DNA of 60,090 nucleotides from a virus, in the IMG/VR virus record IMGVR_UViG_3300006921_003877, positions 1 through 60,090 of that record. One strand, given 5' to 3'. Positions 26,031 through 35,552 of this stretch are shown piece after piece. Every line of letters begins with the position of its first letter. Position 1 is the first letter of the stretch. Position numbers and translations under genes: made by a program. Under the pieces are notes generated by a model. It saw only the letters and a program-made list of their open reading frames with translations. It did no database searches and was not told where the DNA came from.

Positions 26031-29000
26031 CTACTGGTCTTTTAAGAATTGTAACTCATCCGGTGTTAATGAATCCATACCACCATCTGAAATTTTATCT
26101 AGAATAGTGTCAATGTCTAATTCTATTGGTCCTCCACCCATTTCACTACCAGCTGGGAATAAGTCTGAAATATCTATATCGTCCATTGGTTCTTCTAGTG
26201 TTGTAACATCTTCTTCTTCATATTCTCCTGTTGCGTCTTCGTATTCATCTTTTTGTATATCGTCCTTAATTCTTTTCGCCAAATCAACCATCATTTGTTT
26301 TCCTTTTTCACTTCCTGATTGTATTTCTTTCATAAAATCTAAAAATTGTTTGGCTGGCATTTGGATTATTTCACTATAAAGATGGTTTTTGACATCGAAA
26401 TCATCTGCACCGATAGCATCAATGAATCTCTCCCATAATCCTGGTCCTAATCTTAAATCCCACATTTCATCTTCTAAAAAGTCTGTTTTATCCATAACCT
26501 TTTGTCTTAATTCTTTATCACCTGGTAAACCATGTAAAGAAAGATATTCCATAACTCCTTTATGTAATTCATGGACCAACACAGGGAAAGTCATTCCCTT
26601 TGCCACAACTGTAGGTGGGGTAGTAGACAAATCAATCTTCTCTTTTCCAAATACTGGTGCTCCTTCTCCACCACCAGCTCCCATCATATCTGGCATAATC
26701 CAATACATAAGGTCATTCGCGGAAATAACAACCCCATATAAATTCATAAGGGTAGGGTCAATTGAGTTGAGTTCATCACTAACCATATGATATAGATAAA
26801 GTGCCTTTTTTGCAGACCCTTGCATCATTGAGTTTATGAAACGTCTTTTTGCCACTTCTAGATCCAATTCTTCTATATGTTCTAATGTTTCCTCCTCTTG
26901 CTCTAAAGACTCTTCTTTATTTTTAGGTTTTTGTTTCATATCGTCTTTCGATAACTTTTTCATTCCAGTTATCTCAACATCAAACTGTAAGGAACCTTCT
27001 GGAACATTTAAGTCTTTAGTCACTATCTCTACCGCTAAGTCCTCTAATCTTTGTTTATTAGAAGCTTCTATTCTTAATGTATTTTGTAGAGATTGCATCA
27101 TCATACCCTGTAATCCCATTAAATTTTGCATGTCAGTGGCATTCCCCTGAATGCCTGTATGTCTTTTGAACGTATCTACTACATCCTTAAATCTTTGTGA
27201 GGCGATTAATTCTTCATAATTATCATATACTTCGTCCTCCCCTACTTTTGGAAAAGCTGGGTGGTCTTTACCAAACGCAGTGTCCTGAGTCGACAACTGT
27301 CTCTCGATATTGGGGTTAATTCTTTCTGGTCTGTCTTCGTAATCTATTGGCACTTCTTGTAAACTTTGTTTATTTTCCGCTAATTTACTAATAATTTTTT
27401 TAATTTCATCTAAATTTCTAGGTTTTTCTGTGTAAGGACCAGATTGTTTAGTCAAGTCTTTTTTCTTGTACACTTTTCCTTTAGTTCCACCTCTGGTAGT
27501 TAACTCAGATAAGTATTCTAATAATTTTCCTTTTTTCATTTTTGGTTTTTTCATTTCACTTAATCCCATTACGTTCATATGTGCTGGACGAGGAACGTCC
27601 GAGTACATTTTATCTCTAGGTACATCACCTAGACCAAAGCCTGGATTTGAATTTATACCCCACACTTGTATCTCTTTAACTTTCTTCTTTTTCTTTTTCT
27701 TTTTTTCCGGTAATTTACTAAAATCTTTAGTATCGTCCCCAAACTCTTTTGCCCATTTTTTCCATTTTTTACCTTCTTTTCCTTTTTCATTTGCCTTTGC
27801 GTGAAAATATCTTGCCTGCGCTTTGGATTTGAATTCCTCTTCCATGTTTTGAGATGGGGTTTTTTGAGTTTTTGGGTCGTCGTATCTTGAACATTTCTTC
27901 TTACATTTTTTCATACTTTTGTAACATGGGTCTATACACTCGGATGATCGTTGTTGCATATGCATACAGCGTGACTTATTAAACGCATTACCTCCCTCCC
28001 AAACATCATACTCAAAACAACAATAACATGAAGCCCATTCCTTCTCTAACAACAAATTATTTGCCTCTTCTCCTTCTGTAATCTCCTCAAACCCTAAATC
28101 ATCAATATCATACATATGTTTTTCTTCGTCATCACCTCCTGTTGATGTTGGCTTTGCATGAACAACATTTGGGTCTTGGGGTCCAAAATCACCAATTACC
28201 TCACAATCCCATCCCATCCCATTGTGTCCAATGGGTGATCTACAATAACATCCGTGTGGAAAAACATTCCCCCAATACTCACACCAAACCTCTCCTGTTG
28301 CACAAGGTGTTCCCTTAGTATGAGGGTAACAATTCTGAATTTCTTTTAATAAACGAGGAGAGGTACCTTCTTCTAGTGTATTACCATAATTTACTCTATA
28401 TTTTTCTTCTTCTATCTTATTACTACACTTTGTAACTTTAATCTTCATACCATTCACCTCTTGTACCTTATTTACCCATTCACTACAATCATCCATACAT
28501 AAATCCTTAGTGTCTTTACATGTTGAATCAGATACTTGGTACAAGGTTCCGTTTGAACATTTACACTCATCCCAGTTACCTTCACTTTCTTCCATTATAC
28601 TTTCTGGGTCTTCACCTAGCTCAGCACCATCACTACTAAAATTATATGCTCCCCATTGAGAATCTGAGTCTCCATAGAATGTAGTAAACCCTTCATCCTC
28701 CAATTCAGGCTCAGATCCTAAAGGTCCGTGACTTTGGAAGTTATAACTACTATCGTCCCCATAACTCACATCAGCATATCCACTTTGTAGACCTGACATA
28801 CTATCTTCTGTAAGTGTTGCGGATATTTTCGCAATTCTTCTATTAAGGCTACCCATTTCATTAGTTAAACTTTGTATTTGTTTTTCTAATTTAGTTTTTT
28901 CCTTCTCTTGTTCGGGTGTTAAAGGTTGTGGTGCTTGTTCCGATACAGTGTCTTTTCCTGCTTCCGTATCTACACTTTGGAAATTCTTCAAGGCCTTATT

Positions 29001-29573
29001 TGCATTATCAATTCTTCTATTCAATGAATCAGAAACTTTCTTCTCCTTTTCAGAACTATAGGACTGATATTCTTCTTTTTCTTTATTTATGTTCTCTAAT
29101 TCTTCTTGTTTATCTTTAAGTTTTTTTGAGTCTGCTGCGTTTTGTTTAGCTTCTTTTTCTTGTTTTCGCATTGCAACAATTTGACTCTTTAGTTGGTTAA
29201 CTTGATCCTTAAGGGATTGATTCGGGTCTGCAGAGGATACTTGTTCCAAAATTTCTTCTATCATTTCCTCTCTTTCCATTATTGCTTGTTGATTTGCATA
29301 GTCCCACATTTGGTCGAGTATTTTTTCTGCACTAGTAACAAGTCCTTGGAAATACTCCAACTCCTCCTTTTCCATTCTTGCGTTTTTGGCGTCTTCTATT
29401 TGTTTATAAATGGTTGATAGTTGTTTTTCAAGATCTGATATTGTACCACCAGGTGAAGACTTAAGTGATTCTAACTCAGCTTTAGCTTGATTAATTTGAG
29501 CATCCAATTGTTTTATCTGACCACCCATTCCACCAGCTTGTTCCAATATTCTATGTAAATTTCTTAAACCCAT
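26031..29573 (-). CDS. large multidomain putative virion protein (coiled coil, Cys-rich, poly-Lys)
   Basis: 1180 residues. The N-terminus MGLRNLHRILEQAGG has an ILE site (9-11) like a head-targeting tag. Coiled coil covers about 18-250; an acidic Tyr/Asp segment 260-330; Cys-rich segments 335-460 and 515-562; a poly-Lys run 624-631; a helical C-terminal domain about 730-1075 with LVHELHKGVMEYLSLHGLP (999-1017); then an acidic tail. The end (LDKISDGGMDSLTPDELQFL) resembles a short C-terminal motif common in Bacteroidetes proteins. HELHK is not a full HExxH zinc site. It sits upstream of terminase; function unknown, structural role inferred. Confidence 0.75.
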   Translation of the reverse strand: MGLRNLHRILEQAGGMGGQIKQLDAQINQAKAELESLKSSPGGTISDLEKQLSTIYKQIEDAKNARMEKEELEYFQGLVTSAEKILDQMWDYANQQAIMEREEMIEEILEQVSSADPNQSLKDQVNQLKSQIVAMRKQEKEAKQNAADSKKLKDKQEELENINKEKEEYQSYSSEKEKKVSDSLNRRIDNANKALKNFQSVDTEAGKDTVSEQAPQPLTPEQEKEKTKLEKQIQSLTNEMGSLNRRIAKISATLTEDSMSGLQSGYADVSYGDDSSYNFQSHGPLGSEPELEDEGFTTFYGDSDSQWGAYNFSSDGAELGEDPESIMEESEGNWDECKCSNGTLYQVSDSTCKDTKDLCMDDCSEWVNKVQEVNGMKIKVTKCSNKIEEEKYRVNYGNTLEEGTSPRLLKEIQNCYPHTKGTPCATGEVWCEYWGNVFPHGCYCRSPIGHNGMGWDCEVIGDFGPQDPNVVHAKPTSTGGDDEEKHMYDIDDLGFEEITEGEEANNLLLEKEWASCYCCFEYDVWEGGNAFNKSRCMHMQQRSSECIDPCYKSMKKCKKKCSRYDDPKTQKTPSQNMEEEFKSKAQARYFHAKANEKGKEGKKWKKWAKEFGDDTKDFSKLPEKKKKKKKKVKEIQVWGINSNPGFGLGDVPRDKMYSDVPRPAHMNVMGLSEMKKPKMKKGKLLEYLSELTTRGGTKGKVYKKKDLTKQSGPYTEKPRNLDEIKKIISKLAENKQSLQEVPIDYEDRPERINPNIERQLSTQDTAFGKDHPAFPKVGEDEVYDNYEELIASQRFKDVVDTFKRHTGIQGNATDMQNLMGLQGMMMQSLQNTLRIEASNKQRLEDLAVEIVTKDLNVPEGSLQFDVEITGMKKLSKDDMKQKPKNKEESLEQEEETLEHIEELDLEVAKRRFINSMMQGSAKKALYLYHMVSDELNSIDPTLMNLYGVVISANDLMYWIMPDMMGAGGGEGAPVFGKEKIDLSTTPPTVVAKGMTFPVLVHELHKGVMEYLSLHGLPGDKELRQKVMDKTDFLEDEMWDLRLGPGLWERFIDAIGADDFDVKNHLYSEIIQMPAKQFLDFMKEIQSGSEKGKQMMVDLAKRIKDDIQKDEYEDATGEYEEEDVTTLEEPMDDIDISDLFPAGSEMGGGPIELDIDTILDKISDGGMDSLTPDELQFLKDQ

Positions 29574-29575
29574 AT

Positions 29576-30001
29576 TTAATCTAGTTGGTTTTTTGTTTCT
29601 TTAACTAGTGTTAAAACTAAATCCCTAGTATATAACTTATTTGATACCGATTCTAAAGTTTCTCCATAATGAAAGGCCAAACGTTTAATGTCCTCCATAC
29701 CTTCAAAATCTTCTGCAATATGTTCCCACCCTAAAGCAATAATACCATCAACTGAATCATAAACACCAAAGTAATTAGACTCTTGAACAACATTCATTAC
29801 GATTTCTTTTGTGGTTAAAGACCCAACATTTTTTATAAATTGTGTTTCGGGTGGTGATGGATGTCCGTCAGCGGGAACCTTATCCCAAGACTCCCCATCA
29901 ACTTGGTCTAGGTATTCTGAAGTAGTAAAAATAAACTCATAGAGATTTTCACCTCGGTAATTCACTCCCATTTTGTTTATATAACAAAGGTGCATTTCCA
30001 T
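29576..30001 (-). CDS. hypothetical protein
   Basis: 141 residues, acidic, mixed alpha/beta (YRGENLYEFIFTTSEYLDQV, ESNYFGVYDSVDGIIALGW, LAFHYGETLESVSNKLYT). No family recognised. An alternative start is the Met at residue 11. It lies 2 bp upstream of the 1180-residue gene and 11 bp after the Pro-rich gene, clearly in one operon. Confidence 0.65.
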   Translation of the reverse strand: MEMHLCYINKMGVNYRGENLYEFIFTTSEYLDQVDGESWDKVPADGHPSPPETQFIKNVGSLTTKEIVMNVVQESNYFGVYDSVDGIIALGWEHIAEDFEGMEDIKRLAFHYGETLESVSNKLYTRDLVLTLVKETKNQLD

Positions 30002-30012
30002 GACAATATATT

Positions 30013-31149
30013 TTATTTATTTCCTAAATAAGAATCAACAGTTTTTTCAACAAACGATCTTAAAGTTCCTGCGATGTCTCCACCTCGTTCCTCACTATCA
30101 CCATCTCCATAAAGCATATCTTCACTTACCTCTTCATCTTCAAAATCTTCAAATCCAGATAAGTCTAACTCATCATCCATCCCTGTGTCAAGCCCATCAA
30201 TCTCCATCTCAGTGTCATCTTCCTCTTCTGGTGCCCCACCTGGCATTCCTATTTGTGGTGTGTCAGGAGTACCAAACTCTTCTTCGCCAGTACCTGCGTT
30301 TTTAACTTTTTTGATTATATCTAATTTATCTTCATCAGTTAATTCACCTAAATTAAGTGCTGAAAATACAGAATTAACAACATATTTAGTTAATTCGGTA
30401 TCAACCAAATTTTGGTCCTCTCCTTGTCTTAAGGCTTGTCCTAATTTACCAGTTAAAGATTGTATTTCTTTTTCTGGTGATTCTTCGCCTCCCCCTAATT
30501 CTCTTTCTATGGAAGAAACTTCAGCATCAAAATCTATTGCTCCACTTGGGGGTGCCGCAACATCATCTGTACTAGTAGGTCCTGGTAAAGACGGTTCTTG
30601 AATATCTACATCGACATCAACTTCTGGTCTTGGTGGTTCAGGTCTTGATGGTGCACCATCTTTTTTAACTAATCCAGGTCTCGCCGCCCTTGCCGGTGCT
30701 CCTCCTTGTGGTGGAGTTGGAGTTGCTGGTGCTTGTGGTGCCATAGGTGGTACTGGTGCATCAACTTCTGGTGGTGGTGCTTGTTCTAATTTAGTTCTCT
30801 TTGGTACTTTTACCACATATTTTTTTTCTTCAAATAAATTAATTCCTTCTTCATAATTTTGGTATACTTCATTTAGAGATGAAAATAAAAAATTCATTTG
30901 TTTGAGAGCTCCCGAATAAGATTTATGTTGGTATGTCTTTTTATTACGTCTTCCATCAATATGAACGTATCCACGAGGGGTGGACTCCATTACATAGTAA
31001 TGAGCATTTTCTTTTACAATACCGTAAGCCGTCCCATTAGGGGATTCGTATTCTTTTAATATAGTAGTGGGTGTAGAATTTTTAGGAGATTTTATATTCA
31101 TCATCTCTTTCATTCTTTCTATTTCACTTTTTCCTTTTAATTTTTTCAT
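30013..31149 (-). CDS. Pro-rich putative virion protein
   Basis: 378 residues. A basic, helical N-terminus (MKKLKGKSEIERMKEMMN) precedes an LKE site (31-33), compatible with a head-targeting tag. Residues 40-100 form a small domain (YGIVKENAHYYVMESTPRGY), followed by a Pro/Ala-rich linker (about 120-190) and an acidic helical C-terminus with LTDEDKLDIIKKVKNAGTGEEE and MDDELDLSGFEDFEDEE. Composition suggests a flexible structural or core protein. No homology recognised. Confidence 0.65.
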   Translation of the reverse strand: MKKLKGKSEIERMKEMMNIKSPKNSTPTTILKEYESPNGTAYGIVKENAHYYVMESTPRGYVHIDGRRNKKTYQHKSYSGALKQMNFLFSSLNEVYQNYEEGINLFEEKKYVVKVPKRTKLEQAPPPEVDAPVPPMAPQAPATPTPPQGGAPARAARPGLVKKDGAPSRPEPPRPEVDVDVDIQEPSLPGPTSTDDVAAPPSGAIDFDAEVSSIERELGGGEESPEKEIQSLTGKLGQALRQGEDQNLVDTELTKYVVNSVFSALNLGELTDEDKLDIIKKVKNAGTGEEEFGTPDTPQIGMPGGAPEEEDDTEMEIDGLDTGMDDELDLSGFEDFEDEEVSEDMLYGDGDSEERGGDIAGTLRSFVEKTVDSYLGNK

Positions 31150-31177
31150 TTCTATTTTTAATCTTTAATTATAATGA

Positions 31178-31603
31178 TTATGTCCCAGGGTTAGCCATTG
31201 GTGGTCTACCACCTATTATTGTTTCCCCATAATTTCTATATGGAGGGGTCGTCTCACCTGAAATTGCAAATGGTGCCCTACATGGGTCATTACAATAACA
31301 CATTGAAATTACATTGTTATTTGGATCAACTCCAGCAATATCATATCCAGTGTGGTCCCAAGCAAATTGTTGACCCTTTTTTCCTAATTGTATTCGTATA
31401 TTTGACCCAGAACCATCTAAAGTAGTCGTGAGAAAATTATCGTCATCTAAACTTGAGTATAGGTGAGTACACACATATCCACTATATAGTGCTCCTGGTG
31501 AGCTAACTGTTGCACCATTTTGGTAGGTTGTACCCGTCGTTAATGCCATTAATTCGTTTGTCTTCACTAATAGAGTAGGTATTCCTGAATTTAAGTTGTT
31601 CAT
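31178..31603 (-). CDS. hypothetical putative structural protein
   Basis: 141 residues, rich in Thr, Gly, Ser and Asn, with a MCYCNDPC Cys cluster near the C-terminus. Probably a beta-rich structural or decoration protein. It has its own late box at 31620-31627 and is followed by the Pro-rich gene. No family recognised. Confidence 0.65.
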   Translation of the reverse strand: MNNLNSGIPTLLVKTNELMALTTGTTYQNGATVSSPGALYSGYVCTHLYSSLDDDNFLTTTLDGSGSNIRIQLGKKGQQFAWDHTGYDIAGVDPNNNVISMCYCNDPCRAPFAISGETTPPYRNYGETIIGGRPPMANPGT

Positions 31604-31619
31604 TTGTTAATTCTTTTTA

Positions 31620-31627
31620 TATAAATA
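31620..31627 (-). promoter_or_regulatory. late-promoter-like TATTTATA box
   Basis: ACATATTTATATAAAAAG on the - strand, 16 bp before the ATG at 31603. Confidence 0.65.
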
Positions 31628-31630
31628 TGT

Positions 31631-32386
31631 TTATTTCTTGTTATATTCCTTTATGGTCATCTTTTCATCGTAGGAGTCTTCCTTCATATCATTTAACCTT
31701 CCAATATAACCACTTCTACGTAATACTTTGAATACCAAATTTTCTATTGCGTATTCTCCACCTTCGTCTAATCCCCTAGTCCTATACTTCTTTAATTTTT
31801 CTTTAAGTTTATCAACCAAAGATATGACCTTATCGTACTTTCCTTTACGGTAAAATTTCTCAATATTGGTTATCTGTTTTGCCCACGATTTAGATTTTTT
31901 ATAGACCTCATTTTTATCTATCGTTACATTTTCTTTTTTAGGTTCAACCTCCCACTTATCATTCTCAACTGAATACACCCCTGTAGAGTGATGAGGCTCT
32001 CCAGAATCCTGAGCATAAACCTCAACATCGAAGTCTTTAATAGTTATATCATGTCTAGTATTCCAAATAGTTTTTTTCATATTAAAAAAATCCTCAACTA
32101 ATTCATGATCAGCATCTACATCATCATAATTAATAATAAGATGTAAATCAAAGTCTGAATATTGTGAATAATTGTAATTTGCGAGACTACCTGTAAGTGT
32201 CACATCTAAAAGGGGGATATCTAATTTTAAGAATTCGTAAAAGTCATTAGAAATTTCTAATAACCTTTCTCTTATTTCGGGTTTCATTTTATAACTTTCA
32301 CCGTCTTTATCCCATACTTCGGGTGATAAGGTGTTGTTATTTTGTAGAGTACTCGATGATGCTTTATTTAAGTCAGTATTTTCCAT
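31631..32386 (-). CDS. nucleotidyltransferase-fold protein
   Basis: 251 residues. TGSLANYNYSQYSDFDLHLI (64-83) is the GS-x(10)-DxD signature of the polymerase-beta nucleotidyltransferase fold (G65, S66, D77, D79), and KDFDVEVYAQD supplies the third acidic strand. The C-terminal half is helical and basic. Such enzymes transfer NMP to proteins, RNA or antibiotics; the phage target is unknown. It could modify a host protein or a tRNA. A late box lies 4 bp before the start. Confidence 0.8.
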   Translation of the reverse strand: MENTDLNKASSSTLQNNNTLSPEVWDKDGESYKMKPEIRERLLEISNDFYEFLKLDIPLLDVTLTGSLANYNYSQYSDFDLHLIINYDDVDADHELVEDFFNMKKTIWNTRHDITIKDFDVEVYAQDSGEPHHSTGVYSVENDKWEVEPKKENVTIDKNEVYKKSKSWAKQITNIEKFYRKGKYDKVISLVDKLKEKLKKYRTRGLDEGGEYAIENLVFKVLRRSGYIGRLNDMKEDSYDEKMTIKEYNKK

Positions 32387-32390
32387 ATAA

Positions 32391-32398
32391 TATAAATA
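32391..32398 (-). promoter_or_regulatory. late-promoter-like TATTTATA box
   Basis: AGTATTTATATTATATGG on the - strand; 4 bases between box and ATG, again suggesting a leaderless message. Confidence 0.65.
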
Positions 32399-32415
32399 CT
32401 AAATAAAAAGCGTTA

Positions 32416-32724
32416 TTACTCCTTATTTTTTTCTTCTATCAACATTTGAATATGCTCAATTAATTGTTGTGTATTAACATTTACTACTTTAGTGGAAGAG
32501 TAGTTATCTCTAATCTTTTTATTTAGGAATTTTCCTTGACTCTTTGAGTGCTCAAATTCTATCAGAACTGTAGGGGGTACATTTCTATATCGATAAACGG
32601 CCCCGCTTTTGAATACGACATCTAAATCTGCCGTACCTTCATGATAAATTGATTTTAATACATTAGAGGAGTTATAGTAACTTTCTATTGTATTTTTTTC
32701 ATTTATTACTCTTTTTATTAACAT
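32416..32724 (-). CDS. KTSC-domain protein
   Basis: 102 residues. SSNVLKSIYHEGTADLDVVF, VYRYRNVPPTVLIEFEHSKS and GKFLNKKIRDNY are the conserved parts of the KTSC domain (about 19-75), a small domain of unknown function named after its C-terminal residues and found in phages and bacteria, sometimes beside lysyl-tRNA synthetase. Here the region corresponding to the KTSC end reads YSSTKV. It lies 2 bp after the gene that starts at 32966. Confidence 0.8.
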   Translation of the reverse strand: MLIKRVINEKNTIESYYNSSNVLKSIYHEGTADLDVVFKSGAVYRYRNVPPTVLIEFEHSKSQGKFLNKKIRDNYSSTKVVNVNTQQLIEHIQMLIEEKNKE

Positions 32725-32726
32725 AT

Positions 32727-32966
32727 CTATAATTTTTCTAAATTTGTACGATAAGACTTAATGTCTTCGAGGTTGTATATATCTCCTTTTTGGTGTCCAC
32801 CTTCTAGAGTTATTATAATTATAAAGTTTCCGGAGATTAACATAGCGGAATTTTCATGGGTTACCTTTATTTGTCCATTATATTCTCCTTTTTCTGTTTT
32901 TTGTATTACTATTAGTTCGATTTTTTTATAAATCTTACTTTTATCTTTTGTTATTGGATCTATCAT
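32727..32966 (-). CDS. hypothetical small protein
   Basis: 79 residues, beta-rich (KIYKKIELIVIQKTEKGEYN, MLISGNFIIIITLEGGHQ), basic, no recognised domain. First gene of a leftward transcript that also carries the KTSC gene; diverges from the ClpC-like gene. Confidence 0.65.
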   Translation of the reverse strand: MIDPITKDKSKIYKKIELIVIQKTEKGEYNGQIKVTHENSAMLISGNFIIIITLEGGHQKGDIYNLEDIKSYRTNLEKL

Positions 32967-32973
32967 TGTTAAA

Positions 32974-32981
32974 TATTTATA
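32974..32981 (+). promoter_or_regulatory. late-promoter-like TATTTATA box for the Clp gene
   Basis: TTAAATATTTATATAATAATT on the + strand, 72 bp before the clpC-like ATG. It nearly touches the divergent gene start at 32966, so the leader would be about 65 bases. Confidence 0.5.
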
Positions 32982-33004
32982 TAATAATTATAAGATTTTT
33001 ATTT

Positions 33005-33012
33005 CATAAATA
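33005..33012 (-). promoter_or_regulatory. weaker late-promoter-like TATTTATG box
   Basis: AATTTATTTATGAAAT on the - strand, 38 bp before the ATG at 32966. It has G in place of the final A/T. Confidence 0.4.
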
Positions 33013-33053
33013 AATTCTTTATTATATATTGTTTAATGTTTATATTTTAACAG

Positions 33054-35507
33054 ATGAAAGAATTAAAACCAATAAAAAATATTATTAGAGCAGGGTTAGA
33101 AGTTGCTAAAAGTTATGACGCTTCTTCTATCAGACCGGTCCATTTATTTATGGGTGTTATTAAACACGGTAATAATAGTTCGTGCGAATTATTATTAAAT
33201 TTAGGACTAGACTTAGACTCCATTGCAAATTTAGTACAAGAATTATTACATATAAATGAGTCCGAAAGTTCATTTACAAGCATTATACCTTTTACCACCG
33301 AAGCTCAAATGGTCTTAGATAATGTTAATGCCGAAAGATTACTACTAAAAGATAAGGAGGTTAACACCCACCATTTGACGCTTTCAATATTATTTCAAAA
33401 AAATGCGGCCATTACAAGATTTTTGTCTAAATTTGGGGTTGAATATAAAACGTATAAAAAAGAATTATTAAATATGAGTATGATGTATAACGAAGAGCCT
33501 TTTGGACAAAAGGATGACGGAACAAATAAAGCAGAACCTAAAGAAACAACAAATACACCAATTCTTGACAATTTTAGTAGAGATGTAAGTGCTGAAGCCA
33601 AAAAGGGTAATTTAGATAAAATTATTGGTAGATTATCTGAAGTTGAGCGTATTGCACAAATATTAAGTAGAAGAAAAAAGAACAATCCAGTTCTTATCGG
33701 TGAACCTGGAGTGGGTAAATCCTCAATCGTAGATGGATTAGCCATAAAAATTAATGATAAAAAATGTCCTAGACCTTTAATGGGTAAAAGAGTAGTATCA
33801 TTAGATTTAACCTCTCTTGTGGCTGGGACTAAATATAGAGGACAGTTTGAAGAACGAATAAAAGGACTTCTAGATGAAGTTAGGGGAGATAAAAATATTA
33901 TTCTTTTTATTGACGAACTTCACACTATGGTTGGTGCTGGGAATTCTTCAGGATCAATGGATGCAGCTAACATTCTTAAACCAGCCCTTTCAAGAGGAGA
34001 GATACAATGTATTGGGGCCACCACTTTGGATGAATATCGAGAACATATAGAAAAAGATGGGGCATTAGAGAGAAGATTCCAAAAAGTTATGGTGGAACCC
34101 CCTACTAAAAAACAAACTTTAACAATATTAGAAAATATAAAAGAAATATATGAAGATTACCATAAAGTGACTTACACTGACGAAGCAATAAAGACTTGTG
34201 TTGATTTATCAGAAAGATATATAACTGATAGAAATTTTCCTGATAAGGCTATTGATGTGTTAGATGAAGCTGGGGCTAGAGTTGCTGTTAGTATGAAACC
34301 TCCTAAAAATATAGAGTCTGTTGAGAAACAGATAGATAATGTAAAGGAAGAAAAGAATAAGGTTGTTCTGTCACAACAGTATGAGAAAGCGGCGAATCTT
34401 AGGGATAAAGAAAAAAACCTTAAGACTAAATTAAAGAAGTTTGTAACTGAATGGGAGGATCAACTACTAAAGGAAAGACCTATTGTCGACGAAGATGGTA
34501 TACTAGAAATTATTTCGATATCCACTAACATTCCGGTCACTAAACTAAATGAAGATGAGTCCCAAAAACTTTTAGATATAGACAAAGTACTTAAAGGGGC
34601 TATAATTGGTCAGGACATGGCAATAACAAAAGTTTGTAATTCTCTAAGACGTAATAGAGTTGGTATTAAAAACCCTAATAAACCTATTGGTAGTTTTATG
34701 TTTTTAGGTCCTACCGGAGTTGGTAAAACTGAATTGGCTAAACAATTGGCTCTTGAAGTTTTTGGAACAGAAGATAGTCTTATCCGAGTAGATATGTCAG
34801 AATACTCAGAAAAGTTCGCAGCAACTAAAATGATTGGTTCTCCTCCAGGATATGTTGGATATAATGAAGGTGGTCAACTAACCGAAAAGGTACGACGTAA
34901 ACCATATTCTCTAGTTCTATTTGATGAGGTGGAGAAAGCCCATCCGGATATTTTTCATTCCTTATTACAATTACTAGATGAGGGTTTTATGACAGATGGA
35001 ATGGGAAGAAAGATTAACTTTAGAAACTGTTTAATTGTAATGACCTCTAACATAGGAATGCGTGAAGTAGAAGAATTCGGTGCGGGTGTAGGTTTCCAAA
35101 CATCTAACCACGATGACCAATACAATGATCGCGTACAAACAATTATAGATAAAAACTTAAAAAAACAGTTTAATCCTGAATTTATTAATAGATTAGACGA
35201 TATTGTGATATTCAATAAGTTGGATAAAAAAGATATCGTGAAAATTCTAGATGTTCATTTAACTTTATTAAAAGAAAGAATGTTAGATATGGGGTATACG
35301 ATAAAAGTAAATAAAAGCGCTAAAGACTTAATTGTTGAAAAGGGATATAGTGATAAGTATGGTGCGAGACCAATGACTAGAGCCATATCTAATTATTTAG
35401 AGGATGCGATAGCAGAAGAAATGTTAAAATCTAAGGTCGAAAAGGGTTCAACCTTAGCCATTAGTTATGAGAAAAAAACAAATAAAGTCAAAGTTAAAGT
35501 AAGTTAG
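33054..35507 (+). CDS. clpC: ClpC-like AAA+ protein unfoldase
   Basis: 817 residues, full-length class 1 Hsp100. A Clp N-domain pair covers about 1-140. The first AAA+ module has Walker A GEPGVGKS (216-223), ILFIDE (283-288) and ALERRF. A short UVR-like middle segment (QQYEKAANLRDKEKNLKTKL, about 441-460) follows. The second module has GPTGVGKT (552-559) and VLFDE (621-625). VGF (679-681) lies where ClpA and ClpC carry the loop that docks ClpP, so it is a protease partner, not a ClpB disaggregase. No clpP gene is seen here, so host ClpP may be recruited. Confidence 0.93.
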   Translation: MKELKPIKNIIRAGLEVAKSYDASSIRPVHLFMGVIKHGNNSSCELLLNLGLDLDSIANLVQELLHINESESSFTSIIPFTTEAQMVLDNVNAERLLLKDKEVNTHHLTLSILFQKNAAITRFLSKFGVEYKTYKKELLNMSMMYNEEPFGQKDDGTNKAEPKETTNTPILDNFSRDVSAEAKKGNLDKIIGRLSEVERIAQILSRRKKNNPVLIGEPGVGKSSIVDGLAIKINDKKCPRPLMGKRVVSLDLTSLVAGTKYRGQFEERIKGLLDEVRGDKNIILFIDELHTMVGAGNSSGSMDAANILKPALSRGEIQCIGATTLDEYREHIEKDGALERRFQKVMVEPPTKKQTLTILENIKEIYEDYHKVTYTDEAIKTCVDLSERYITDRNFPDKAIDVLDEAGARVAVSMKPPKNIESVEKQIDNVKEEKNKVVLSQQYEKAANLRDKEKNLKTKLKKFVTEWEDQLLKERPIVDEDGILEIISISTNIPVTKLNEDESQKLLDIDKVLKGAIIGQDMAITKVCNSLRRNRVGIKNPNKPIGSFMFLGPTGVGKTELAKQLALEVFGTEDSLIRVDMSEYSEKFAATKMIGSPPGYVGYNEGGQLTEKVRRKPYSLVLFDEVEKAHPDIFHSLLQLLDEGFMTDGMGRKINFRNCLIVMTSNIGMREVEEFGAGVGFQTSNHDDQYNDRVQTIIDKNLKKQFNPEFINRLDDIVIFNKLDKKDIVKILDVHLTLLKERMLDMGYTIKVNKSAKDLIVEKGYSDKYGARPMTRAISNYLEDAIAEEMLKSKVEKGSTLAISYEKKTNKVKVKVS

Positions 35508-35529
35508 AGAACATTCTTAACTTTTAGAG

Positions 35530-35537
35530 TATTTATT
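35530..35537 (+). promoter_or_regulatory. late-promoter-like TATTTATT box
   Basis: GAGTATTTATTAATAAAATAT, 15 bp before the ATG at 35553. Confidence 0.65.
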
Positions 35538-35552
35538 AATAAAATATATATT

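Noticed and set aside
26031-29573. HELHK as a zinc metalloprotease HExxH site in the 1180-residue protein
   Set aside because: The second His of HExxH is Lys and no downstream zinc ligand is evident.
30014-30021. TATTTATT on the + strand
   Set aside because: It falls in the last codons of the leftward Pro-rich gene and no + strand gene follows; chance occurrence in AT-rich DNA.
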